Below, one piece after another: positions 9,785 through 20,395 of a stretch of DNA of 64,000 nt; the first letter of the stretch is position 1, and every line of letters starts with the position of its first letter. A program made the translations under genes and the position numbers. Where the stretch lies: positions 3,585,380 through 3,649,379 of the forward strand of contig JAJVDF010000002.1 of the NCBI GenBank assembly GCA_022410635.1, given 5' to 3'. The notes beneath the pieces are model-generated. The model was given only the letters and a program-made list of their open reading frames with translations, was not told the DNA's origin and did no database searches. Source of the DNA: Tretioscincus oriximinensis (Eukaryota > Chordata > Lepidosauria > Squamata > Gymnophthalmidae).

Positions 9785-10003
9785 GATAGTTGTCTGGATG
9801 TAGCCTCCGGGATGGAGCAACAGGCAGGACTTTTGAAATACCATTTGCAGGGAGTCACGAACAGGAGCAGCATATTTTGCTTTCCTCTGTTCGGATTGCC
9901 CAGGTGCATCTGGTGGGCCTCTGTGTGACACAGAATGCTGGACTCGATGGGCTGTGGCCTGATCCAGTATGGCTCTTCTTATGTTCTTATGTTCTTATGT
10001 AAG
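7683..10003 (+). mobile_element. CR1-B LINE, 5' truncated, young
   Basis: The element is truncated between endonuclease and reverse transcriptase, then open to the ORF2 stop at 9784. It is followed by a roughly 215-bp 3' UTR ending GGCTCTTCTTATGTTCTTATG, an ATGTTCTT-type octamer array. The left edge is set by comparison with the third copy at 62341, where the same AGGAAATTTTCCC occurs with endonuclease sequence upstream. The last 1.29 kb is almost identical to 48877-50170. Many older 3' ends of this or sister families are scattered through the window. Confidence 0.9.
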
Positions 10004-10330
10004 CTGGAAACAACCACTCAGGGACGGACTATTTATAGCAAGCCGGTTGGCCGAATAGTAACAGAAATGAAAATGAGTAGTGCGCAATGAGCCAAACACA
10101 GTACAATTCCCCTCATTGTACCTGACATCACATACAGTGCACATGTGAGGTCACCCAAAAGTATAATGTTGCATGCACAAATGGAAGCATTAGCACACAT
10201 CAGGAGATCTTGTGCTGCACAGAATCAGTTCCTCATGCCACTGACCCAGAATTGTGGCTGGAATAGCAATCAGCATGTAATCAATTGATTTAAAAGACAA
10301 TCACTTCTAGCATGATCAAGGTGTGCTGCA
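10004..10330. other. No recognisable gene
   Basis: Unique-looking sequence after the CR1-B tail. I see no terminal repeats and no ORF with a domain. Confidence 0.35.
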
Positions 10331-10720
10331 TCTGACCACATCCATCCATTTGTTCTAAGAAACAAATTAAGAAAAATCATGTCCTCTTTTTATCCCTCCT
10401 TCCTACTATAGACATTTTTAAACAATATGTTTGTGTATGCGTGCGTAAAACCCTTAATTTAGACAACACTGGAAAACAATTCTAACGCGAAGGAAACAAA
10501 TGTTAAACAAGTGTGCTCTTTTTTAATGTTGCTAATGGCCTCAATGACTGCACACAGAGAGCATACGTTGACCTACTGCTCTAATTAAAGTAGCAGACAT
10601 TGTGACATTTGTGCTGGGGAAAGTAGACAATGTTAATAGCTGCAGGGAAGACCACCGTGTTTCTAACTGAGCATCACTGGCATTACATGCCGTGGCCTTT
10701 AAACGTCAAAGCACTTAATG
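10331..10720. other. Candidate conserved non-coding stretch
   Basis: No repeat signature is visible. The words CTCTAATTAAAGTAGCAG, GACATTGTGACATTTGTG and TTAATTTAGACAACACTGG, with a homeodomain-like TAATTA core, resemble vertebrate conserved enhancer sequence. This is a judgement by eye. Only a multi-species alignment can decide it. Confidence 0.25.
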
Positions 10721-11081
10721 GACCCATCTTTCATTTTATTGGCTAAGAAAAATAATAACCTGCAGAGGAATTGTTCAATAGAATGCACATTTCACAAACT
10801 ATCACATTTCAGGCAGTTTATCCCAGGAAATAATTCCTCTCCAATTTTCCCTTGCTATGCGCATCAACTTTATTTAACCAATGAATGTTGTAAACTAATG
10901 GATACAGTACCAACACAACGTAAGGGGGGATACTAATGGCTTTGGTCAAAACAAAAATTCTTTGACAGTACTGCGCACCCTGGACTTTTGGTTATGACAT
11001 CTAACAGGAAGTGAGGGTACTGTAGACTGGGAAGGTTCGGCTGATCATAAACTTGCTCAACGTTACTATATTCTTATTTCA

Positions 11082-11388
11082 AAAAGAAGAAGAAGAACTG
11101 GATTCTTATACCCCACTTTTCTCACCTTTCAAAGGGACTCAAAACGGCTTACAAGGGTATTTTGCCTGAAGGCTTACATTCTACCTTCCCCACCAGGCTC
11201 TGGTGGTTCCCATGTATCTACTTGCAGTCAGTTGCAATTTCTTGCACTTCTTGCTTTTGAATAGCTGGGTTGGCTAGAGCTACAGGCTAGTGGAAGGTGC
11301 TCAACCCTCCCCACGTCCCACACAGGGCTTTGAAACCCGATCTCTCAGCTGAGAGACGGATTCCTTAGTGACTGAGCTATCCGTGCCA
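11082..11388 (-). mobile_element. SINE-A, full length
   Basis: The minus strand starts GGCACGGATAGCTCAGTCAC (A-box region), with ATCGGGTTTCAAAGCCC as B-box, and then the body and the AAGCCGTTTTGAGTCCC tail. It ends in CTTCTTCTTCTT (AAGAAGAAGAA at 11082-11095 on the plus strand). This is one of the best-preserved copies and is useful as a reference for the family. Confidence 0.82.
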
Positions 11389-12397
11389 GGATCCTAGCTG
11401 CTATGTGTAAGCCTCATCCTCACGTAAGCCATTCCCATGATTTAAATACACATTTTATTGGCCACTGCCTCCAGCCCTCCTCCCAGCCTTTTAAAACCCT
11501 TCCTCTCCCACTTAACTTCATGTGCTGCAGGATGACAAGGAAGCCAGGTATGCTGGGAACAACTGGACATTCCAAGGACATGCGTCCGTCGTTCCATTAT
11601 GTTTTTTTCTAGTTCATGCGACATTGCATCAAACCTTCTGATGGTGGTACACACAACCATGAATGACATCATGCGTCAGGCGAGCATCAAAAAACCCTGA
11701 GGCACAGCAAATTGGGCACCACCAGGCCAGCTGACAGGTTGCCACATTTGATCACCCACTGCAGGAAGTGAAGTGGGCAAGGAAGGAGAAAGGGCCCGGG
11801 AGAAAAGCCTTCCTAATGGAATGAAACAAACTGTTTGCGCTTTACAGTATAGGATGTGTGCATGTGTTCCAATGTACATTGTGACACTTTGCACTTTTAT
11901 GAATTCTGTTGATGTGGAAAGCAGTGTAGCGACACTTGCTCAAGCCAAGGATTTTCTTTCTTGTGGCTGGGTGAAGCAAAAGAACTCTTGGGATTTGAGA
12001 TTCCTCCTAGTACCTCCCCTTCATGGAATAAAGCAAAAGTTTTCTATAAATCGACCTTTTAAAACAGAAAGTACTCGTCAAACAGAGTCCTGTCACGTGG
12101 TGAGCTTGCTTTAAACTTCATAGAGAGGGTCTTACCCCTTACCCTTTTCAGCTGAAGCATTTTCAGCCTCAAAAATAGGAATCTGCTGCTGCAGTAAAGG
12201 TCATCTCTATCAGAGCACTTTGTATTCCATTCTTTAGGCAGGGAAAGATAAAACTAAGCTGAAAGTTTACACAAATGGGAGGAAATGAGTTTGCAGGTCC
12301 CGGAAAAGCCTACAGTTTTGCATTTATAATGCAATCTTTGCCATTCAANCTTTTTAAGAATGAAAGGAGGAATGCTAGTAAAAACAAAATGCTTGTT
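11389..12397. other. No recognisable gene
   Basis: Several 60-110-codon ORFs occur on both strands, but none has a domain, codon bias or flanking splice-like sites. I see no repeat structure beyond short A/T runs. Confidence 0.35.
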
Positions 12398-12455
12398 TGA
12401 TTTTTTTTGGCTTAATTTTTTCTAGATGCTAGAAAAAAATTAAGCCAAAAAATCA
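12398..12455. repeat. Near-perfect 27-bp inverted repeat (hairpin)
   Basis: The left arm 12398-12425 and right arm 12429-12455 are reverse complements around a 3-base centre (ATG), both carrying GGCTTAATTTTTTCTAG. One arm has one extra base. Transcribed, it would form a tight stem-loop. It could be a tiny palindromic transposon remnant or a templated inverted duplication. Confidence 0.7.
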
Positions 12456-12891
12456 GTTGGTCAGTCATTGTCTGACACTTCTTGACCCCATGGACTACAG
12501 AATGCTAGGGCTTCTGTCCTCTACTGCCCCACAAAGTCTGGCCAAACCCATGTTGGTTGCCTCCATAATACTATCTATCCATTGTTGAGATATGGTTTCT
12601 GATCCATAGGTTTCAGAGCTCTGAGGGATANGCTGGCTTTAAGTAGTTGTAGCTTCTTCCAGGATAAGAAACATAGTCTAAACAATTAGGTGAATGTGCA
12701 TCAATCAAATATCCAATAAAAGTTCCTTGTCGGTGGATTGGAATTTGTGGATGTACTCCAGTTCTGCTGCTTCTCTTTCAAATCTTCAGAAAGTCCAGCA
12801 AATGTGGGCCGTTTTCATAATCAAATCTGAAAAATGCTGTCTACCTATCTCTTGTTAATCTCCAAAGTACTACATCTTTGCTGAGGTTTCA

Positions 12892-12985
12892 AACAGGTTT
12901 TCATTCTTGTTCAAACCCTGTTTTTCTGGTTTTCAGTCCAGTTCAGGTCTAAGGACTGTTGAATAGCACATGTTGATCACAGCCA
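12892..12985 (+). mobile_element. M palindromic element, partial
   Basis: It shares the order TTTTTCTGGTTTTCAGTCC, AGTTCAGGTCTAAGGACTG, TGAATAGCACATG and GATCACAG with the fuller copy at 56246-56366 in the same orientation. The left end is lost. Other related pieces lie at 19683-19762 and 40094-40234. No ORF. Family unknown to me. Confidence 0.45.
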
Positions 12986-13474
12986 CTTAACGAGACTCAG
13001 CTGCACTGCAACAATATGGATTTGCAAAGAATAATTTGGAAGGGAAACTGTCATCTCAGTTCTTAACCTTTCAGCTTCTTCTTTTGTTTCAACAGCTGCA
13101 AAATTGTAAGTCAAAGAGCATTTTCCTTGATCCAAGCAAGTAGTCAGCTATGAAATATTAATTTGCAACATCTTACAAGCTACAACTGCATTTCAAAAAT
13201 GTATTCTTAATTATAGTTTCCCTCTCGTGACCTTTGGAGGAAAATTAAACCTAGAATCAGACAAGGGCTTTGAGACAAGATGGCATTTAAAGTGGAACAG
13301 GAATGGAGGGGATTGTACAGTTTTACAATGTAAAAGGACAAGGTCCCTTTCCGGGCACTAAAAATATCAAAGTGCACCAGGTGTAATAATAAATTGGTAA
13401 ATAATGAAATGTGNACTCTACCCACCACCTTAAAAAAAATCAGTATGATTGAGGTTTTACAGCTGCAGGGCTAT

Positions 13475-13566
13475 CCAGGTGAAACCCCATTATAAAGAAC
13501 CCTGATATTCATTATAACAAACACATCCATCTAACCCCATGGTATCTTTTATAATGAGGTTTCATC
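13475..13566. mobile_element. Tigger-like MITE
   Basis: The left end is CAGGTGAAACCCCATTATAA. The right end, read in reverse, is GATGAAACCTCATTATAA. The inside carries ATTATAACAAAC and ACCCCATGG. Ends of the form CAG-GTGAA-CC-CNTTATAA are typical of pogo/Tigger DNA transposons, which insert at TA. The right end runs directly into a CR1-B fragment. Sister copies are at 30237 and 53694. Confidence 0.65.
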
Positions 13567-13882
13567 CAGAGGGTCATTAGCCTGTGGAAATTACTTCCAG
13601 AAGAGGTGGTGGCTCTTCTGATAGCTTTTTGATAGCTTCAAGACAGGATTTGACAAGTTTATGGACACCTAGTGTACAAAATGGCTACTAGGATGGATGT
13701 CTGGATGCCACTTCCGAGATGGAGAAATAGGCAGTACTCATGAAATACCATTTGCAGGGCATATTTTGCCTTCTTCTATTCATACTGTTAAGGTGCAATT
13801 GATGGGCCTCTATGAGAGACAGAACGCTGAACTAGATGGGCTCTGGCCCGATTCAGTATGGCTCTTTTTATGTTCTTATCTG
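13562..13882 (+). mobile_element. CR1-B-type 3' end
   Basis: It starts in the last ORF2 codons (CAGAGGGTCATTAGCCTGTGG, the QRVIGLW region) and runs through the 3' UTR words GGATGTCTGGATGCC, ACCATTTGCAGGG, CAGAACGCTGAACTAGATGG and TATGGCTCTTTTTATGTTCTTAT. It has substitutions and small deletions relative to the copy at 9664-10003, so it is older. No open frame. Confidence 0.8.
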
Positions 13883-14624
13883 TGCAATCTCATCATAGCT
13901 CCAAGATGTAAGTGTAAAATCCCATAGTATTATTATTCTGGGAAAATCAGTTTCCAGTCTGGATTTTCCTGAAATAGCAAAGTGGCTTATCTATCTGGGC
14001 ATTGCTTCATTTAGTTAAAAATGACCACTGGGCAAGCATGGGGCTAAAACAGGATCAAGAATTTGCCAAATGTATTGCTTAATAAATAGCTCGGCTGACG
14101 AATTACTTANTATAGCAAGGAGCTTAGGCGAGGTTCACATGGAAAGACAATCATATCACTATTCTGTTTATGGCATCAACCACACTTGTGTCCTTATGTG
14201 TGATAATATTTCTGGTAATCTTCCCATTGGCACATGAATAGCATTGGGGTTGGTTTCATATGATGGAGTTTGCTTGATCTAAAGGTTTTGGCATCTACAG
14301 AAGAAGGAGTGGTTTTCACATCCCAACCTATGAGCCTGGGCTCTTTTTTTTCAGTGAAGGAATAAAGTCTGAGGTCTCTGACGGTTCTAACAGACGGCTA
14401 TCTAAAAGCAAGTCTCACTCCCCCAAAATGGAGTCAGCCACAATTTCTATTCAATTTGGTATTCAGGGATTCATTTATACCTCTATTTATATTTCGTTCT
14501 TTACCAAATAGGCTCAGAATGGGTTATAACACAAATAAGGACCTATCAGCAAAACATTCTTAAATTAAAAAGCACCAGAGAAACTAATGTTTAAAGACCA
14601 GGTTGTTTAATACATAAACAACAT
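13883..14624. other. No recognisable gene
   Basis: No domain-bearing ORF, RNA gene or clear repeat end was found. Confidence 0.3.
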
Positions 14625-15310
14625 AAGAATGTAAGAACATTTCTGCTGGGTCCAGTCACCGCCCATCTAATCTTACAATGACCTATTGATTACTTCTGGG
14701 CATTCTCAAGAAATCCCAAATCCCTTGCTTTCTTTTAACACCTTGCTAATGGCCTTTAGAGGCATTCTGCCTGTGTCTCCAACCTGGAGGTAGTATCTAA
14801 TAATAACATTTATTTATAATACCATTTACCAAAGGACAGCGCACATAGCTTTGTTACATTCTCCATAACAGACACCCTGTGGAGTAGGTGGGGCTGAGAA
14901 AGTTCTAAAGAACTGTGATTGGCCCAATATCACCCAGTTAGCTTTCTGGAGAAGTGTGGAATCAAACCGGGAGACTACCAGATAAGAGTCCAGAACTCCA
15001 ACCGCTACACCAACCTGGCTCTTAGCATCTAGACATCAATTTTAGTAGATACAATTGTCATCCATGGATTAGTCTAATCTAAACATTATTCAAAAAGTGG
15101 TTACTGCCACCATCTCTTCTGCTAGCAAATTCCGCAGACCAATGTCTCTCTGAGTAAAGANATTTTTCCTTTGGCTGGTCCAGCTCTCCAGCCCATCTGC
15201 TTCATTGTGTGTCCCTTAGTTCTAGGATCATGGAAAAGAGAAAATAATTTTCTCTGTACACCGTGTATGGTTTTATATGCTTCAGTCAGGTCACCTCTTG
15301 TGAAACAAGG
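14625..15310 (-). mobile_element. Old CR1-type 3' fragment, split by a SINE-B
   Basis: Read on the minus strand, the right part (15035-15310) encodes RGDLTEAYKTIHG..KLFSLFHD, matching the C-terminal CR1 ORF2 block RGDLIEVYKIMHG. The left part (14625-14794) is the 3' UTR ending in the octamer-like ATGTTCTTACATTCTTATGTT, read as AACATAAGAATGTAAGAAC on the plus strand. The two parts are separated by the SINE at 14795-15024. Frameshifts and stops are present. Confidence 0.7.
14795..15024 (-). mobile_element. SINE-B nested in the CR1 fragment
   Basis: The minus strand begins AGAGCCAGGTTGGTGTAGCG. It has A-box-like GTTGGTGTAGCGGTTG (rc of 14999-15014) and B-box-like CCGGTTTGATTCC (rc of 14958-14970). 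The body has ACTGGGTGATATTGGGCC and CCACCTACTCCACAGGG. Similar words TAGTATCTA and TAGCATCTA flank it, a possible 9-bp target duplication. This is the best-preserved SINE-B head in the window. Confidence 0.75.
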
Positions 15311-16599
15311 AGCAATGTATTTAAAAATAGTAATAATAATAAAGGGCAGTACAAGCTTAGCAAACAATACATATATCAACATTGCACTTCTAATAACTAC
15401 TAAAAATCCTTCATGAAGTCCATGGCAAATATCTCCAAAGCATATAAAACCAGGTTAAACACATAATAAAATATGAGACCCCTTTGCATTCTGAAGCATT
15501 GTGGGCTTCATGGCTCTCTACTTAAGACATGTTTAATTATGGCTACCCAAGCAGGCACATAAATACATGGTGATCATCAGTTCTTATAAACTACAGCACA
15601 AATCAGGTCAGTGTTCTTCAGCCTTTCAGTAGGTAATCACAAATCACGTCCTATTCATGTGTGATTGAAGCAACCCAGGCTCTGCTTACAAGGCCAGATT
15701 TATAACTACATTTCATTTAGTCTTTGTATTTGGAAAAACATTTAAATGATGGTTGTGCCCAAATTTGGAATGAAAAGTAGTAGAACTGTGGATTACATAC
15801 TGTTACAATTTGCAAAACCGTTTAGATGAACCTTTTAGAGTATTAATTAAGGTCATAGGTCAGATAGCAGCACTGGCTAGTTTTCATCAGTTGTTTCTTA
15901 AGGACCCCAGAAGAAAACTGATAAAAATAACTGCTTGGATGGATTAAGGACACTTGCTGGCTTACAGTAGGAAAGAGTCTGCAGTTTGCCAGAGCATTTG
16001 AAGCAGTCAGAAGTTAGTGACTCATTCAGCTTTGAGAATAACATGNACAGGACCCCGTGATCAGTTTAAGAGAAGCTTAAGATCTGGGAACAGACTATAA
16101 CTCCAAGATATACCTATACATTTCAATATCTTTTAATTATGAGTTAACTATTACAGGTATTTAAGCAAGTTTTGAAGTCTGTTTCAGATTTTTATATTAG
16201 AATTCTGATACAGGGGAGTTCCCGTAGATCAGCCTTAGGGAGGAAGAAGTAATGACAACAACCACCCTTTCAAAGCTATGCTAATTTGGGTTCCAGAAAA
16301 TCTAATATGAGGTGCGTGAGGATCATAGCAAAAGATGATCTAGAAGGTATTGGAAACTAACAAAACAACCATCTGAAGAAGTATACTTGTCTACGATAGC
16401 TCATGCCACCAACCCTTCTCTTGAGGGCATTTGCTCTCCACTTTTCTGCNCATATTCGATTGATGCGCTTTTTACCCAGCTCCATCTCTTTCACCCAGGC
16501 CTTCCCTCTACTTAAGAGGAGTAACTTCTGTACTTTCAATTGTTTTTCTCACCTAGTTAATCCCCATACTACATTTATATTTCCTGACATTGGTCCCCC
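15311..16599. other. No recognisable gene
   Basis: Low-complexity AT-rich segments and short domain-free ORFs only. I could not assign any repeat family with confidence. Confidence 0.3.
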
Positions 16600-16740
16600 A
16601 GGCACATGAAGAAGTACTGGTGTCTATGAAAGCTTATGCTGCCTGCCTTTCCCCAGTTAGTCTCCAAATGTAACTACAAGCACCTTTGCCGTACCTTTTT
16701 CTTGTTAATCTCTAAAGTGCCACGGGTCTCCCTGAGCAAC
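16600..16740 (-). repeat. Unclassified interspersed repeat fragment
   Basis: Read on the minus strand, it carries GGCACTTTAGAGATTAACAAG, then AAGCTTTCATAGACACC and AGTACTTCTTCATGTGCC. It is the same repeat as at 7610-7682, in the opposite orientation and longer. Family not identified. Confidence 0.4.
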
Positions 16741-16797
16741 CAACCTTGATAGTTAAGAAAGACTTAGGTAACTTCATGAATTAATAGTGTTACAAAA

Positions 16798-16965
16798 ATG
16801 GACGCCTAGATGCTGCCTCTTGGTTGGAGAAGCAGGCAAGAATCTAGATCACGTTCGCCTTTGCCTTCTGTTTGAAAGCATATGTTAGGAAATTGTGCAA
16901 GACAAGATGTGGGGTTGAATGAGCTGTGATCTGATCTAATAGGGTTCCTCTTATATTTAAAGGAT
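16798..16965 (+). mobile_element. CR1-B-type 3' UTR, diverged
   Basis: It shows the ordered words GGAGAAGCAGGCAAGA, TTTGCCTTCTGTTTGAAAG, TTGAATGAGCTGTGATCTGAT and TAGGGTTCCTCTTAT, corresponding to the final 160 bp of CR1-B. It is strongly diverged and therefore old. Confidence 0.6.
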
Positions 16966-17207
16966 TGTAAGTTCAATCCTGACATCTGAGTTACTGCCAA
17001 TAAAAATGCATGGCTTTGCCTGTGGAGCATTCAGAAACCATATTTGACTTGACAACAAGAAGACCTTGGCTAACTGCTGCACCCAGACAATTAATGTCTC
17101 TGCCATGCTCCACCACCAGGCAAAAGAATGATGGCTGCTCTTGCCTGAGAGAAAGAAACAATACCTGGGCTGACCACCACATCATCATGGCAATACTTAT
17201 TTATAGC

Positions 17208-17492
17208 ACAGGCACAAATGGCTCAGTCGCTAAGGAGACGGTCTCTCATCAGGGAGATGTGGTTTGGAAGCCCTGTGCCGGCCGTGGGGAGGGGTAAGCA
17301 CCTTCTCCTAGCCTGTAGCTCTAGCCGACCCAGCTACTCAAAAGCAAGAATTAAAAGAAATTGCAATTAACTGTAAGCAGATAAATGGGAACCATCACAG
17401 CCTTCAGGCAAAAACACCCTTGTAAGCCACTCTGAGTCCCTTTGAAAGGTGAGAAAAGCAGGTTATAAGAACCCAGTACTTCTTTTTAACTT
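17208..17492 (+). mobile_element. SINE-A, full length, plus strand
   Basis: The tRNA-like head starts AGGCACAAATGG. A-box region TGGCTCAGTCGCTAAGG is at 17219-17235 and B-box region GGTTTGGAAGCCC at 17261-17273. The body has TAGCCTGTAGCTCTAGCC, and the tail is GTAAGCCACTCTGAGTCCC, then GAGAAAAGCAGGTTATAAG, ending AGTACTTCTTTTT. It is non-coding and would be transcribed from its internal Pol III promoter. Confidence 0.82.
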
Positions 17493-17516
17493 TTAACTTT
17501 TCCTTGTTTGTCTTCA

Positions 17517-18095
17517 TTCTTAAGAATGTAAGAGCCCTGCTGAATCAGGCCGGAGCCCATCTAGTCCAGCATTCTGTCTCACACGGTGGCCCACCAATTG
17601 CACCAGGGCAGTCTGAAACAGAAGAAGACAAAATCTTCACCTGTTCTCAACTCACTGCAAATGGTATTTCATCAACAAGGGTAGCTGTTTATACCCTTGG
17701 TGTCCATGAACTTCTCTAATCCTCTTTTAAAACTATCCAGGCTGCTAGCTACCACCACTTCTTCTGGAAGTAAATTCCAAAGGTTGATGATCCTCTAGGT
17801 GAAAAAATACTTTCCCTTGTCTGTCCCCAAAATTCAGCCCATCAGTTTCAAGGAATGTCCTCTGGTCCTTTTGTTGTGCTATATGAGAATNTTTTTTTTN
17901 ACTATTCACCTTATCCATCCCGTGCATGATTTTATAACTTCAATCAGATCACCTCTCAAATGCCATCTCTCAAGGCTGAGGAGGCCCAGACATTGCAGCC
18001 AAATTTCATAAGGGAGGCACATCATTCTTGCTGCCCTTTTCTGTACCTTTTCCAATTCAGCAATATCTTTTTTGAGATGTTGTGACGAGAATTAC
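17517..18095 (-). mobile_element. CR1-B-type fragment, about 580 bp
   Basis: On the minus strand it runs from the ORF2 region (AAAAGATATTGCTGAATTGG, the LELEK region) through LRGDLIEVIKSCTG, an LFHLEDHQPLEF-like stretch and the 3' UTR. It finishes with CAGAATGCTGGACTAGATGGG, then CTGATTCAGCAGGGCTCTTAC. It is broken by stops and by a T-run containing two Ns at 17890-17900. It lies immediately downstream of a SINE-A. Confidence 0.8.
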
Positions 18096-18883
18096 ACTAA
18101 AGGGTTTCCCATTTTTCCCACTGACCCCTCCCTCTCCTCCCAAGTCTTTCTCCACCCCGTCCCATTTTACACCCTACATCAGAGAGGTAACAACACTTTA
18201 AAGGGACAGGACTGCTCCAGAAGCATGACAGATCTAGATGTGTGATAGCTTTAGTTCACACTCAAAATTGACTTATTTACAAATCAGCTTGAGTGAAGAT
18301 TATGAAGTGGCCTCTGACTCCAGTCTGAGATGTTTNTGCATAGAGCAGGAGAAATGTAACTATAGTACAGTCAATGAAATTTCTACTAACTTCTGATGCC
18401 TTGCCTTTTGTCCCACCAGTNGCACCTGCAGTTATATATTCTTCTGTGACAGGACATGTTTTCTAGTCAAATTCCTGAAAGTATCTTTGTGGATCAAACC
18501 CCCCCCTCCCTTAATGCATACTGCAACAGCCCTATTTTCTGAAGGAGCAATTTGCATACCTCTGATGAATATTTAATTGCNGTTATATATATATGTCAAG
18601 CAAAAAATAATAATGCACTTCTATACAGATAGTAAACTTTACTCAGCCAGGAAGTACGACAAACTAGAGATGCCTGCAAGGGATGAAACAGCATGAAATG
18701 AAAGAGATGGTAATACAAACTCAAGTTTTATCTGGGTCATTATGTTGATTGTGCTAATATAATACAGTCAACCTAAGCAATAGTGGAACTTGGAGATGCC
18801 CTCACCTTCCAAGACAACTGCAGAGTTTTACCATACGTTTGATATAAAGACTATAGCTGAAGAAATGCCATCTCTATCCCTAC
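18096..18883. other. No recognisable gene
   Basis: Contains a short TATATATA run at about 18583 and a C8-rich stretch at about 18501. No domain-bearing ORF. Confidence 0.3.
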
Positions 18884-19008
18884 TTTTAATATTGTTTTAT
18901 ACTTTTTTAAATTTTTGTAGTGATGTTTTACTGTTTTTGCCGCCCTGAGACCTTCGGGTATAGGGTGGGGTATAAGTATAAATAAATAAATAAATAAATA
19001 AATAACAA
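18884..19008 (+). mobile_element. L2 3' tail with AAAT repeat
   Basis: GTTTTACTGTTTTTGCCGCC is followed by CTGAGACCTTCGGGTATAGG, GTGGGGTATAAG, then seven ATAA units. This corresponds to the end of the L2 at 39945-40065 and is the clearest short L2 tail here. Confidence 0.75.
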
Positions 19009-19439
19009 AAATATATCTTTGGGATTTTTGCACTGAGTTTTTTCTGAATTATATCCAGGAACAGGGGTTTGCCATCCACAAATGGATGACCCGGCAGTAA
19101 TCTGTACCAGCATGCTTCTAACTCCAGGGTAGAATCCAGAATAACATCCAGTGCAGAAAGTGCCATTGTGTTTCTTAACTGTATTAGATTAGCTAAAGTA
19201 TATACCTTTAAAAACCAATTAAATTTTTCATCAGTTCTCTAACTTTCAGAAGAAACCAGATTCATTTGGCTTAAGAAAAGCTAAACTTTTTGTATCCCCA
19301 AAATTCTATAAAGACAGCTTCTCCTAAAAGGCTCCTAAAACAGAATTATTTACTTTAAATTATTCTCAGTGAGTTGCAATGCTATTCCGACACAAGATAG
19401 GATTAGATAAATTCATGTAAGATAAGTGTATCAATCGTT

Positions 19440-19672
19440 ATTAGGATGGAGAAACAGGCAGTGTTCCTGAAATACAATGAGACCTTTGGGTATAAGGTGG
19501 AATAAAAATGTAAATAAATAAATAAACCATTTGCAGGAAGTCAAGAACAGATGAGGGTTTTGCCTTCTTCTGCTTCAAACTGTCCTGGTGAATCTGGTGG
19601 GCCACTNCGTGAGGCAGAATGCTGGACTAGATGGGCACTGCCCTGATTCAGCAGGGCTCCTCTTATGTTCTA
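19440..19672 (+). mobile_element. CR1-B-type 3' end interrupted by an L2 tail
   Basis: GGATGGAGAAACAGGCAG, CCTGAAATAC and CATTTGCAGGAAGTCAAGAA are consecutive in CR1-B. Here 50 bases of L2 tail (19477-19526) separate AATAC from CATTTGC. It ends GGGCTCCTCTTATGTTCT with the octamer. Confidence 0.75.
19477..19526 (+). mobile_element. Micro-insertion: 50 bp of L2 3' end
   Basis: ATGAGACCTTTGGGTATAAG, then GTGGAATAAAAATG and AAATA units, equals the last 50 bases of L2. It sits inside a CR1-B 3' UTR. The extreme 5' truncation is the counterpart of the CR1-B micro-insertion at 4979. Confidence 0.65.
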
Positions 19673-19682
19673 ATCAATCTTC

Positions 19683-19762
19683 AATATTGAAGAACTGGAC
19701 TAAACCAAGAAAAAAGTGACTCTTTCCTATTTTAGTCCAATTTTTCAGAACTAAAGATGGAT
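19683..19762. mobile_element. M-type palindrome, core only
   Basis: The left half contains GAAGAACTGGACTAAACC. The right half contains TTTTAGTCCAATTTTTCAGAAC, its diverged reverse complement. The same GAACTGGA..TCCAGTT words form the centre of the M elements at 40094 and 56246. Confidence 0.4.
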
Positions 19763-20099
19763 TAAAAGTACATGCTAGACAGAACTTTAGAGGTGTTATC
19801 AACATTCATCATCATTTATATTGCNCCATTTACTTCTATGAAATCACCTACAAACAGCCAAGAACTGACATACCAGGACATTNCTCGCCACAGTGATTCA
19901 GCGTGTTCTTGGACTCTGACCAAAAATGCAGAATGCAGAGCCAGCATCTCTATGATGCCCCCGTCTAACTGTGAAATAATCTCCCTTCTAAGGCCCATCA
20001 AGCACATCCAGGAAGTAGGTACAGTCACGTACTCAGGTCATTTATATTTCCCATTGCACTCTCACTACCCTGCTTTACTATGTGTTTATCCTGTTCCAC

Positions 20100-20166
20100 C
20101 TGTTCAATTGTTTAACCCACTCTTGAGAACTCAAGATATAGGATAAAGATGTAATAAATAAATAAC
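20100..20166 (+). mobile_element. L2 3' tail, diverged
   Basis: ACCCACTCTTGAGAACTCAAG, ATATAGGATAAAGATG, then AATAAATAAATAAC has the L2 terminal layout. Confidence 0.5.
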
Positions 20167-20219
20167 AAATGAGCAAAGGCTGTTGCCGACAATGAATTGT
20201 GTAGAACAATGAAACAGAA

Positions 20220-20395
20220 AAGGGGCTCCAAGGGTTTCTCTGTACACTGGAGGAATCAGCATCAATATAGATGTCGTTCAATGTAAGCAAATGTAAAGTG
20301 ATACACACTGGAGCAAAACCTCTGAACCATACAGTGCAGACTAATGGGCTCCAAACTTGCTGTGACTGACTAGGAAAGAGTTTAATGGAAGTATG
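20220..20395 (+). pseudogene. CR1-type ORF2 fragment after the FADD motif
   Basis: One frame reads FNVSKCKVIHTGAKPLNHT, matching the CR1-B block FSLSKCKVMHIGAKNPKYS that follows the catalytic FADD motif. It then continues into NGLQTCCD, stop, LGKSL (CR1-B: LSVTEQEKDLG). It is a roughly 170-bp relic with stops. Confidence 0.65.

Noticed and set aside
15171..15416. Plus-strand 81-codon gene
   Set aside because: It is antisense to CR1 ORF2 C-terminal codons on the minus strand.
17208..17275. tRNA gene
   Set aside because: A- and B-box-like words are present, but the cloverleaf does not close and the same sequence recurs as a SINE head with a fixed body and tail.
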